From assembly GCF_002813375.1 (NCBI RefSeq), contig NZ_PHUJ01000003.1, forward strand, positions 1,798,001 through 1,862,000: DNA of 64,000 bases, in the 5' to 3' direction. Positions 25,587 to 33,049 of the stretch are shown here, in pieces; positions within the stretch are counted from its first letter, which is position 1; the number at the start of each line of letters is the position of its first letter. The DNA comes from Pseudonocardia alni (GTDB lineage: Bacteria; Actinomycetota; Actinomycetes; Mycobacteriales; Pseudonocardiaceae). The notes beneath the pieces are model-generated. The model had not been told where the DNA came from. It did no database searches and saw nothing but the letters and a program-made list of their open reading frames with translations. The translations under genes were made by a program, and so were the position numbers.

Positions 25587-26834
25587 ATGACCGACGGAGT
25601 GGTCGTCACCGGTTTCGGGGCCACCACCCCGCTCGGCGGGGACGCCGCCTCCACCTGGGAGGCGCTGCTCGCCGGGAAGTCCGGGGTGGGAACCACCCGG
25701 GCCGACTGGACCGAGCGGTTCGACCTGCCGGTGTCCATTTCGGCCCAGCTCGCCGTGGAGCCCACCGAGGTCCTGCCCCGCGTGCAGGCCCGCCGGATGG
25801 ACCGGTGCGAGCAGGTCGCGATGGTGGCCGCCAAGGAGGCCTGGGCGCACGCCGGGCTCGGCGCGATCCCCGGCGAGGACGGGGCCGCGGTCGAGGCGGA
25901 GCGGCTCGCCGTCGTCATCGGCGCCGGCATCGGCGGCGCGCCGACGCTGCTCGCGCAGGACGACCTGCTCGAGGAGCACGGGCTGCGCAAGGTCTCGCCG
26001 CTGACCGTGCCGATGCTCATGCCCAACGGTCCGGCCGCGCTGGTGAGCCTGGAGTACAAGGCCAAGGGCGGGGTGCACTCCCCCGCCTCGGCGTGCGCCA
26101 CCGGCGCCGAGGCACTGGCCTGGGCCTACAAGCTGCTGCGCGACGGGGAGGTCGACGTCGTCCTCGCGGGCGGCGCCGAGTCCTGCATCGTGCCGATCAC
26201 CGTGGCCGGGTTCGTGCAGTCGCGGACGCTGTCCACCCGCAACGACGACCCGGAGCGCGCCTCCCGGCCGTTCGACACCGGGCGGGACGGCTTCGTCCTC
26301 GGTGAGGGCTCGGGCGTGCTCGTGCTCGAGCGCGAGGAGTTCGCCAAGGCCCGCGGCGCCACCGTGCACGGCCGCCTCGCCGGGATCGGTCTGACGTCCG
26401 ACGCGTACCACATCACCGGGCCCGACCCCGAGGGCGAGGGCCAGATCCGGGCGATGCAGAAGGCCGTGGCCGGGGCCGGTCTGACCGCCTCCGACATCGT
26501 CCACGTCAACTGCCACGCCACCTCCACGGTGGTCGGCGACGTGGGCGAGGCGACCGCCGTGAAACGGGCGTTCGGCGACCACCCGGTGCTCACCGCACCG
26601 AAGTCGGCGCTCGGGCACCTCGTGGGCGGGGCCGGGGCCGTCGAGGGGATCATCGCGCTGCTCAGCGTGCGCGACGACATCGTCCCCGCGACGCTCAACC
26701 TGACCGACAAGGACCCGAAGGTCGAGCTGGACGTCGTCGCCGGTGAGCCGCGGAAGATGACCGTGGACGCCGCCGTCAACAACTCGTTCGGCTTCGGCGG
26801 GCACAACGCCTCGCTGGTGTTCACCAAGGCCTGA
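25587..26834 (+). CDS. fabF: 3-oxoacyl-ACP synthase II (FabF/KasA type)
   Basis: 415 aa. The elongating condensing enzyme of FAS-II. The catalytic triad is Cys in SACATGAEAL, His in NCHATST and His in KSALGHLVGGAGAVE; the C-terminal FGFGGHNASLVF is intact. ATG start with GGGGAGAAGGAG upstream. Only one copy is present here, while mycobacteria have tandem kasA-kasB. A strong hairpin ends the operon. Confidence 0.96.
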   Translation: MTDGVVVTGFGATTPLGGDAASTWEALLAGKSGVGTTRADWTERFDLPVSISAQLAVEPTEVLPRVQARRMDRCEQVAMVAAKEAWAHAGLGAIPGEDGAAVEAERLAVVIGAGIGGAPTLLAQDDLLEEHGLRKVSPLTVPMLMPNGPAALVSLEYKAKGGVHSPASACATGAEALAWAYKLLRDGEVDVVLAGGAESCIVPITVAGFVQSRTLSTRNDDPERASRPFDTGRDGFVLGEGSGVLVLEREEFAKARGATVHGRLAGIGLTSDAYHITGPDPEGEGQIRAMQKAVAGAGLTASDIVHVNCHATSTVVGDVGEATAVKRAFGDHPVLTAPKSALGHLVGGAGAVEGIIALLSVRDDIVPATLNLTDKDPKVELDVVAGEPRKMTVDAAVNNSFGFGGHNASLVFTKA

Positions 26835-26842
26835 CGGTTCCG

Positions 26843-26871
26843 TGCGGGTCCCCGGGCCGGGGACCCGCACA
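26843..26871. terminator. FAS-II operon terminator
   Basis: A perfect 14-pair inverted repeat closing on a single base (GTGCGGGTCCCCGG, G, then its complement) starts 8 bases after the fabF stop. It also lies 5 bases from the end of the convergent gene, so it can serve both strands. Confidence 0.85.
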
Positions 26872-26876
26872 CCCGC

Positions 26877-27422
26877 TCAGCAGGGGGCGCGCAGGATCCC
26901 GTCGGGGTTGCCGACGTCCATCCGCGGCGGCGAGCCCGCCATCGGGAAGGCGATCTGCCAGCAGATCCGGCCGACGTGCAGGCCGGGCGGGCCGTCGTTC
27001 GGGTCCTGGACGCTGATGAAGCGCACCAGGGCGAGTACAGCGCCGCCGGTCGCGGAGTCGATCCGATCGATGCGGATGGTGCCGTCGGTGGTGGAGCCGA
27101 TCCCCTCCAGCCACGTCTCGCGGGGCTGCCGGTCGGCGGTCTCGGGGTTCACCACGCGGGCCCAGGTCGCGTGGTCGCGGCCGTTGACGGCGTTGAAGTA
27201 GAGCTGCACCTGCTGCATCACCAGCTGGGCGGCCGGATGCTCGGCCGCGCCCGCGCTGATGGTCACCTCGCTGCTGCCCGCGCCGCTGTCGGGCACGGTC
27301 TGCGGTGCGGAGGCGGGGGCGACGCCGGAACGGGTCGTCCCGGACACCGTCCACGCGACACCGCCGACGGCCACGAGCGCCACCAGCAGGACGCCGACCG
27401 TGATCGCGGCCCGGCCGTTCAT
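26877..27422 (-). CDS. Hypothetical membrane-anchored exported protein
   Basis: 181 aa. A single N-terminal hydrophobic helix (AAITVGVLLVALVAVGGVAW) without a clear cleavage site is followed by a Ser/Ala/Pro linker and an extracytoplasmic domain (residues 55-181). WARVVNPETADRQPRETWLEGI and FNAVNGRDHATWA resemble Mce-associated or NTF2-like folds. Two Cys in the last third (RICWQ, RAPC) could form a disulfide. The function is unknown. Confidence 0.75.
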   Translation of the reverse strand: MNGRAAITVGVLLVALVAVGGVAWTVSGTTRSGVAPASAPQTVPDSGAGSSEVTISAGAAEHPAAQLVMQQVQLYFNAVNGRDHATWARVVNPETADRQPRETWLEGIGSTTDGTIRIDRIDSATGGAVLALVRFISVQDPNDGPPGLHVGRICWQIAFPMAGSPPRMDVGNPDGILRAPC

Positions 27423-27466
27423 TCCTCGCCCCCCATGGGACGACAGTCTGCCCGGCCCGGCTCGGC

Positions 27467-27958
27467 TCAGCCGACCCGGTGGGTCAGCAGTGTCACCGCC
27501 GCGCCGTCGCCGGCGAAGCGGAAGGACTCCAGCTCGTCGTCCCAGGCCGTGCCCAGCAGCTGGTCGAGGCGCCGGGACAGCCCGGCGCCGCCGTGCTCGG
27601 CCATGACCGTGCGCAGCTGGTCCTCGGGCAACACGACGTCACCGTTGGCGCTGGTGCGCCCGCGCCACATGCCGAGGCCGGGGACGTGCATGAACCGCTC
27701 CCCGTCCACGCCGGGGCTCGGTTCCTCGGTCACCTCGAACCGCAGCATCGACCAGGCCCTCAGCGCCCCCGCGAGAGCCCCACCGCTACCGGCGGGACCG
27801 CTCCAGGTGCACTCGGCCCGCATCTGACCGGACGCCACCGGCTGCGCGGACCACTCGAGGGAGACCCGCGTTCCGAGAACGCCCGAGAGCGCCCACTCGA
27901 CGTGCGGACAGACCGCAGTCGGCGACGAGTGGACGAACACCACTCCGCGTGTGCTCAC
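27467..27958 (-). CDS. DUF3145 protein
   Basis: 163 aa. STRGVVFVHSSPTAVCPHVEWAL at the N-terminus and FRFAGDGAAVTLLTHRVG at the end are characteristic of DUF3145, an actinobacteria-specific family of unknown function. GTG 27958 is preferred over TTG 27964 because GGAGG lies six bases before it. It stands alone, with about 220 bases upstream. Confidence 0.9.
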   Translation of the reverse strand: MSTRGVVFVHSSPTAVCPHVEWALSGVLGTRVSLEWSAQPVASGQMRAECTWSGPAGSGGALAGALRAWSMLRFEVTEEPSPGVDGERFMHVPGLGMWRGRTSANGDVVLPEDQLRTVMAEHGGAGLSRRLDQLLGTAWDDELESFRFAGDGAAVTLLTHRVG

Positions 27959-28076
27959 TGCCAACCTCCGCTGTCGTCGACGAGGATCGTCTTCCCCTAC
28001 GTCCTCGGCGCAGCGCGGCCGGTGCTCGGACCCGCGGTACTGATGTGCTGGATGTGGGTGTGGTGACCTCCGTGGC

Positions 28077-28100
28077 GTGAGTGGCCTTCAGTGGCCTCAC
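28077..28100. terminator. Weak hairpin downstream of the MBL-fold gene
   Basis: GTGA-GGCC pairs with GGCC-TCAC around TTCAGT, with a two-base bulge. It lies about 85 bases after the stop of the leftward hydrolase gene. The rest of 27965-28183 shows no gene and should hold the DUF3145 promoter. Confidence 0.3.
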
Positions 28101-28183
28101 TCTGCCCGATTCCGCTCCGGGGAGCCACCCCGACACGACGACCGGGTGAACGGCGCCCGGCGTGTCGCGGCCCGGCGCGCGGG

Positions 28184-29260
28184 TCAGGCGGTGTAGGTGG
28201 CGACGGCGACCCCGGTGGCGGCGTCGGGAACCTCGGCCCGGCGCAGCTCGCCGAGGTCGGCGAGCACGTCGAGGTGCGCCCCGGTCTCCAGGACCGCGAG
28301 GGTCCGGTTGAACAGGTCCATGTCCTCCAGCCGGTGTTCCCGCCGGGTCCAGCGCAGGACCCGGGCGACGGCGTCGGCCGTCGGGTGGCCCGCGGCGACG
28401 GCGTCGCGGCACTGGGCGAGCCGGACGTCATGGTGGGCCAGCAGCTCGTCGGTGCGGGCGTGCGCGCTGCCGCCCACCGGGCCGTGTGCGGGAAGCAGGG
28501 TCGCGTCCGGCCGGGACCGGACCAGGCGCAGCGAGTCGAGGAACTGCCCGAGCGGGCTCGCCACCGGCGACGGCTGCAGGCCGATCGACGGGGTGATCCG
28601 GGGCAGCACGTGGTCGCCGGCGAACAGCAGCTCGTGGGCCTCGTCGGCGAACACGAGGTGCCCGCGGGTGTGCCCCGGAGTCTCCACGGCGGTCAGCGTG
28701 CGGGTACCCGCCGGGTCGGCGACGGCGATGGCGGCACGGTCGGCGATCCACTCGTCCGGGGCCTCCCACTCCTCGGGGAGCGGACGCGGCCACGGCCCGG
28801 CCCGGCCGAGCTCGTCGACCAGGCCGGCGGCACCGGCACGCAGCAGCCGGGTCCGATCGGGCTCGCCCTGCGGGCGGTCGGGATCGGTGATGATCTCCAG
28901 GTTGGGCCGCTCCCCCGCGCCGAGCAGCACGCGGGTGCCGTACTCGCGGCGCAGCACCGCGGCCAGGGTGTAGTGGTCCCGGTGGGCGTGGGTGACCAGG
29001 AAGCGACGGACGTCGCCGAAACCGGAGCCCAGCGCGGCCAGCGCCTTGCCGAGCAGGTCGCGGGCCTCGTCGATCGCCCAGCCGGAGTCGATCAGGGTCC
29101 AGCCGGTGTCGTCGGCGAGCGCGTAGACGTTCACGGCTCGCAGCCCGTCCTGGGGCAGCGGCAACGGGATCCGGTAGACGCCGGGGGCACTGCGGAACAC
29201 GCCCGGCGCGGTCCAGTCGCCGTCCGGGTCGTCATCGGTCACGGTGGGAGCGGCGGTCAC
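28184..29260 (-). CDS. Metallo-beta-lactamase-fold hydrolase
   Basis: 358 aa. The zinc motif THAHRDH, the downstream His in VETPGHTRGH, the bridging Asp in LLFAGDHVLP and a late His in LLPAHGPVGG are all present. LRAVNVYALADDTGWTLIDSGW is the usual first strands. The C-terminal helical part (residues 270-358) matches the winged-helix tail of LACTB2-like enzymes. Substrate unknown; thioesters, glyoxalase-type esters or nucleic acids are possible for this group. Confidence 0.88.
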   Translation of the reverse strand: MTAAPTVTDDDPDGDWTAPGVFRSAPGVYRIPLPLPQDGLRAVNVYALADDTGWTLIDSGWAIDEARDLLGKALAALGSGFGDVRRFLVTHAHRDHYTLAAVLRREYGTRVLLGAGERPNLEIITDPDRPQGEPDRTRLLRAGAAGLVDELGRAGPWPRPLPEEWEAPDEWIADRAAIAVADPAGTRTLTAVETPGHTRGHLVFADEAHELLFAGDHVLPRITPSIGLQPSPVASPLGQFLDSLRLVRSRPDATLLPAHGPVGGSAHARTDELLAHHDVRLAQCRDAVAAGHPTADAVARVLRWTRREHRLEDMDLFNRTLAVLETGAHLDVLADLGELRRAEVPDAATGVAVATYTA

Positions 29261-29490
29261 CTCCCGACGATAGATGACCGTGCACGCGCGTCCGGGCCCG
29301 CGGCACCCTCCACGGGGTCACATCATCACTCCGCGTGTCCGGACGACCACCGAGAGCCGACAGTTTCCGGACAGTCCACCCGAGGGTGGGACACGTTCGC
29401 ACCGGGAGGGTGGTCCGATCCGCGCTACCGTCCCTGCGTTCGGTGATCAGAGGTCGACCTGGGGGCGGGTCGGCGAAGGAGGGGCGCAGC

Positions 29491-29703
29491 ATGGCGGCAG
29501 GGATCCCGGAGCAACGGTCCGGGCAGGACGCGCCGTTCCTCACCGTGGCGGAGGTGGCGGACCGGATGCGGGTCTCCCGGATGACGGTGTACCGGCTGGT
29601 GCACTCCGGGGAGCTGCCCGCGGTGCGCTTCGGACGCTCGTTCCGCGTACCACCCGAGTCGGTGGAGGCGTTGATCGAGTCGGCGCGCTACACCGGCGGG
29701 TGA
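29491..29703 (+). CDS. Excisionase-like HTH regulator (Rv0500A type)
   Basis: 70 aa. FLTVAEVADRMRVSRMTVYRLVHSGELPAVRFGRSFRVP closely resembles mycobacterial Rv0500A, a chromosomal MerR/BldC-type mini-regulator, and is not phage-related. The ATG at 29491 has AGGAGG nine bases before it. A longer frame from 29335 is rejected. It ends one or a few codons before the methyltransferase start, so the two are probably co-expressed. Confidence 0.88.
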   Translation: MAAGIPEQRSGQDAPFLTVAEVADRMRVSRMTVYRLVHSGELPAVRFGRSFRVPPESVEALIESARYTGG

Positions 29704-29717
29704 GACACGGAACCGGA

Positions 29718-30470
29718 ATGCTGCCGGTCGACGCCGCGAGCGCGCGGCGGGTCGCGGACACCTACGACACCGCCGAGGCGCGCACCGAACGGGAGCGGAC
29801 CCTGGAGCTGCTGGATCCGCGGGCCGGTGAGCAGATCCTGGTCGTCGGGACCGGGCCGGGACAGCTGCTCGACGAGGTCGCGCGGGCAGTCGGTCCGGGC
29901 GCCACGGGTGTCGACCCGGACCCGGTGATGGTGACGCTGGCGCGACGCCGGTGCGGCACCCGGGCCGTCGTCACGCAGCGCGCGCTGGCCGGTCCGGGCT
30001 CGCTGCCCGGCGGGCCGTACGACGCGGTGGCCTGTCTGCAGGTGCTCGAGTTCCTCGAGGACCTGCCGGCGGCCGTCGCCGAGCTGTACCGGGTCCTGCG
30101 CCCGGGCGGGCGGCTGCTGGTCCTGGACACGGACTGGACCTCGCTCCACTGGCCCGGGCCCGGGCAGGACCGGCACCGCCGCATCCGCGACGCATGGTGC
30201 ACCACGGTGCCGCGGTCGCGGCTGCCCTACGAGCTGGGCCCGCTGCTGCAGCGCGCCGGGTTCGACGGGGAGTGGACGCGCCGGATGCCGATGCGCGGGC
30301 CGGCCTCCACCGGCTACGGCGCCGCGCTGCGGGAGATGGTCGCCGACGCCGCGCCGGGCCGGTGCGGGCTCACCCGGGCCGACGTCGACGCGTGGGCGTC
30401 GGGCGTCGCGTCCTGCGGCGACGAGCCGTTCTCGGTGGACCGCTGGTTCCTGGGTGCCGTCCGGCCCTGA
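29718..30470 (+). CDS. Class I SAM-dependent methyltransferase
   Basis: 250 aa. Motif I ILVVGTGPGQLL, motif II GVDPDPVMVTLARRR and post-motif GPYDAVACLQVLEFLED then YRVLRPGGRLLVLD are clear. The closest look is UbiE/menaquinone-type small-molecule methyltransferases, but the substrate is unknown. A GTG at 29700 that overlaps the preceding stop (GTGA) would add six residues and would couple it to the HTH gene. Confidence 0.87.
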   Translation: MLPVDAASARRVADTYDTAEARTERERTLELLDPRAGEQILVVGTGPGQLLDEVARAVGPGATGVDPDPVMVTLARRRCGTRAVVTQRALAGPGSLPGGPYDAVACLQVLEFLEDLPAAVAELYRVLRPGGRLLVLDTDWTSLHWPGPGQDRHRRIRDAWCTTVPRSRLPYELGPLLQRAGFDGEWTRRMPMRGPASTGYGAALREMVADAAPGRCGLTRADVDAWASGVASCGDEPFSVDRWFLGAVRP

Positions 30471-30517
30471 ACCGGCGGGCGTGGCGCGCGGGGAGCCGGT
30501 CGGGCAGCATCGCGGCC

Positions 30518-30754
30518 GTGGGCTCCCCGTCGTCGCAGACACCGATCACCGCGCGGGTGAGGATCGGGCAGCAGCCCGACTTCGTCCGCCTGTTCCAGAC
30601 GCTGCCCCGGGCCGGCGAGTGGGTCAACTTCGCCCCGCCCGGCCGGCGGCGCGACGACTATGAGGTCGACTGGGTGCTGCACTGGGCGGTCGACCCCGAC
30701 GACACCGACAGCCCGGACGTCACCATCGAGATCCAGCTCGTCGACCCGGAGTAG
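30518..30754 (+). CDS. Small hypothetical acidic protein
   Basis: 78 aa from a GTG. RVRIGQQPDFVRLFQTLPRAG and YEVDWVLHWAVDPDD followed by DVTIEIQLVDPE suggest a small beta-rich fold. Codon bias fits the genome. No family is recognised. The ribosome site is poor, so the start is uncertain. It is tail to tail with the Nudix gene, 4 bases apart. Confidence 0.5.
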   Translation: MGSPSSQTPITARVRIGQQPDFVRLFQTLPRAGEWVNFAPPGRRRDDYEVDWVLHWAVDPDDTDSPDVTIEIQLVDPE

Positions 30755-30758
30755 TCCG

Positions 30759-31229
30759 CTACCGGAAGCCGTGGCTGCGGACCGCGGCGACGCCGCCGTC
30801 GCGCAGGTCCTCGAGCACCGCGCGTTCGTGCGGGACCGTGTCGGCGGGCAGGTCGGCGAGGGCGAACCAGTCCAGGCCCGCGGTCTTCCCGTCCTCGGCG
30901 CGACGTGGCTCGCCGGCCCAGCGTCGGCAGGTGAAGAAGAAGTCGACGCGTTCGTCGACCGGGTTCCCGTTGCGCTGGGTGCGGTGCACCGCGGTCAGCG
31001 GGACGAGGTCGGCGGGATCGACGGTGATGCCGAGCTCCTCGTGGGCCTCGCGCACCGCGGCGGCCGCCGCGTCCTCGCCCGCCTCGACGTGCCCGGCCGC
31101 GGCGGCGGCCCAGTGGCCGTCCATGAACCCGGTGCCCGCCCGCAGCTGGAGCAGCACCTCGGTGCGTTCACCGGTGCCGCGCAGCAGCAGGACGTAGGAC
31201 GCCGGGACGACCCGGTAGCGCTCGCTCAC
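30759..31229 (-). CDS. Nudix hydrolase
   Basis: 156 aa. The Nudix box is complete (GHVEAGEDAAAAAVREAHEE, then LGI). PASYVLLLRGTGERTEVLLQLR and FMDGHWAAAAAGHVEAGE are typical of MutT/ADP-ribose-type members. It cleaves a nucleoside diphosphate linked to some group; the substrate is not predictable. GTG 31229 is chosen; the ATG at 31274 has no ribosome site. Confidence 0.88.
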   Translation of the reverse strand: MSERYRVVPASYVLLLRGTGERTEVLLQLRAGTGFMDGHWAAAAAGHVEAGEDAAAAAVREAHEELGITVDPADLVPLTAVHRTQRNGNPVDERVDFFFTCRRWAGEPRRAEDGKTAGLDWFALADLPADTVPHERAVLEDLRDGGVAAVRSHGFR

Positions 31230-31306
31230 GCCGTCGACCCTAGGTGCCGTACCGCCGTTCGCCGACGGCAACACCGGGGTAACCCGGCGGTCCTACCGTC
31301 GGGCGG

Positions 31307-32314
31307 ATGGCGGCCCCCACCTCGCGCCCGGCACCGGTCGGCGACCGGCTCGGCGTCGTGCCGCCGCGGGACTCGGAGCTGCGGTTCCGCACCGTGCACG
31401 GCTACCGGCGGGCGTTCCGGGTGGCCGGCTCCGGGCCTGCGGTCGTGCTCGTGCACGGCATCGGCGACAGCTCGGCGACGTGGGAGGCGGTGTTCCCCGC
31501 ACTGGCCCGGCGGCATCTGGTGATCGCCCCGGACCTGCTCGGGCACGGGCACTCGGACAAGCCGCGCGCCGACTACTCCGTCGCCGCCTACGCCAACGGG
31601 GTCCGCGACCTGCTCGGAGTCCTCGGGGTGCCCCGCGCGACGCTGGTGGGGCACTCGCTCGGCGGCGGCGTCGCCATGCAGTTCGCCTACCAGTACCCCG
31701 AACGCACCGAGCGTCTCGTGCTGGTCGGCACCGGCGGCGCGGGGCCGGAGGTCACGCCGCTGCTGCGCGCGGTGAGCCTGCCCGGCGCGCACGCGGTGCT
31801 GGCGGCCTCGCAGCTGCCGCTGCTGCGGTGGCAGCTCGGGTGGGCCCTGGACGCACTGCGCCTGGTCGGGGCCGACCTCGGCCGCGACGCCGCCGACCTG
31901 CTCCGGCTGGTCGACGCGCTGCCCGACGCGACGTCGCGGACGGCGTTCATCCGGACGCTGCGCGCCGTCGTCGACTGGCGCGGGCAGGTGGTGACCATGC
32001 TCGATCGCTGCTACCTGACCCGCGGGATGCCGACCATGCTCGTGTGGGGCGCCCGGGACGCCGTCGTGCCGCTGGCGCACGCCCGCACCGCGCACGCCGC
32101 GATGCCGGGCAGCAGGCTGGAGGTCTTCGACGACGCCGGGCACTTCCCGCACCACAGCGACCCGGCCCGGTTCGTCGGGGTGCTGGAGGAGTTCCTGGGG
32201 TCCACCGACCCGGCGCGGTGGAGCCCGGAGCAGTGGCGTCAGCTGCTGCGCTGCCCCGCGCCTCCGCCCGCCGGCGTCGCCGGGACGCGGCCGGGACCGG
32301 TGTCGGCGACCTGA
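31307..32314 (+). CDS. Alpha/beta hydrolase (Rv2715-like)
   Basis: 335 aa. The oxyanion motif VLVHGIGDSSATW, nucleophile elbow LVGHSLGGG, acid in VWGARDAVVP and His in DDAGHFPHHS are all present, so it should be active. The position next to the nrdJ-nrdR-lexA region parallels Rv2715 in M. tuberculosis. Substrate unknown. The C-terminal Pro-rich tail (about 20 residues) is non-conserved. Confidence 0.88.
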   Translation: MAAPTSRPAPVGDRLGVVPPRDSELRFRTVHGYRRAFRVAGSGPAVVLVHGIGDSSATWEAVFPALARRHLVIAPDLLGHGHSDKPRADYSVAAYANGVRDLLGVLGVPRATLVGHSLGGGVAMQFAYQYPERTERLVLVGTGGAGPEVTPLLRAVSLPGAHAVLAASQLPLLRWQLGWALDALRLVGADLGRDAADLLRLVDALPDATSRTAFIRTLRAVVDWRGQVVTMLDRCYLTRGMPTMLVWGARDAVVPLAHARTAHAAMPGSRLEVFDDAGHFPHHSDPARFVGVLEEFLGSTDPARWSPEQWRQLLRCPAPPPAGVAGTRPGPVSAT

Positions 32315-32327
32315 CCGAAGCCCGGGG

Positions 32328-32969
32328 TCAGAAGACGAACCCCAGCCAGGTGCCGGCACAGCCGTGGCAGGCGCCGTGCGTCGTCGCGGCGCGGTGCACC
32401 GGGCGCAGGCAGATCACGCAGTGGGTGAGCCGGCGCCGGGCCCGGCGCAGCAGACCGTCGCGCACCTGGCGGACGGCGAGCCCGGCGTCGCCGTCCGGGT
32501 CGTCGCAGCCGGGCAGGACGGGTACCTCCACCGCGTCCGCCGGGTCCAGCACCGGGAGGCGGCCGTCCCATCGTGGTTCCGGGCGGGCCAGCAGCACCGG
32601 ACCCGCCGGGGCGAACCCGAGCATCAGCTGCGGCGGCTCCCCGGCGACGAACCAGGCCACCGGGTCCGGCGTCGCGCCGGGCGGGAGGAGCCCCGCCGAG
32701 CGCAGGTCGGCGTCGGTCCAGCCGCCGCGACGCAGGTCGGCCGGGGTCAGCCCGAAGTGCCGCAACCCGTCGGCGGGCAGGTCGAGCTCGCGCAGCTCCG
32801 CCGGGGACGGGACGCCGACGTAGACGGTCCCGCGCTCCCCCGCAGGCTCCGCGACGGGCCCGGTGTCGTGGCCGTCCGCGGCGCGCCACGGGGCGGCGAC
32901 GAGTACGGCGAGCACCCGCACGTCGACGCCGAGGCGCCCGGCCACCTCCGCGGTGCGGTCCTCGGTCAC
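32328..32969 (-). CDS. Hypothetical protein with C-terminal zinc ribbon
   Basis: 213 aa. The C-terminus has CVICLRPVHRAATTHGACHGC, a CxxC-x(14)-CxxC cluster likely to bind zinc. The rest is acidic and Pro/Leu-rich; it carries DLRRGGWTDADLRSAGLLPP, two copies of a short DLR-x-G-type element. GTG 32969 is supported by GGGGACC nearby. It follows nrdJ on the same strand, after a strong hairpin. Function unknown. Confidence 0.7.
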   Translation of the reverse strand: MTEDRTAEVAGRLGVDVRVLAVLVAAPWRAADGHDTGPVAEPAGERGTVYVGVPSPAELRELDLPADGLRHFGLTPADLRRGGWTDADLRSAGLLPPGATPDPVAWFVAGEPPQLMLGFAPAGPVLLARPEPRWDGRLPVLDPADAVEVPVLPGCDDPDGDAGLAVRQVRDGLLRRARRRLTHCVICLRPVHRAATTHGACHGCAGTWLGFVF

Positions 32970-33001
32970 ATGGTCCCCGATCCCTGCCTCCACCACACGC
33001 G

Positions 33002-33033
33002 CCGGGGCGGCTCCGGTGTCGGAGCCGCCCCGG
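33002..33033 (-). terminator. nrdRJ terminator
   Basis: A perfect 14-pair stem (33002-33015 with 33020-33033) closes a GTGT loop 17 bases beyond the nrdJ stop. Confidence 0.85.
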
Positions 33034-33049
33034 TGTGGTGCGGTGTCGC

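Noticed and set aside
29274..29717. Long upstream extension of the methyltransferase frame
   Set aside because: It overlaps the well-supported HTH gene and lacks family similarity before about 29700.
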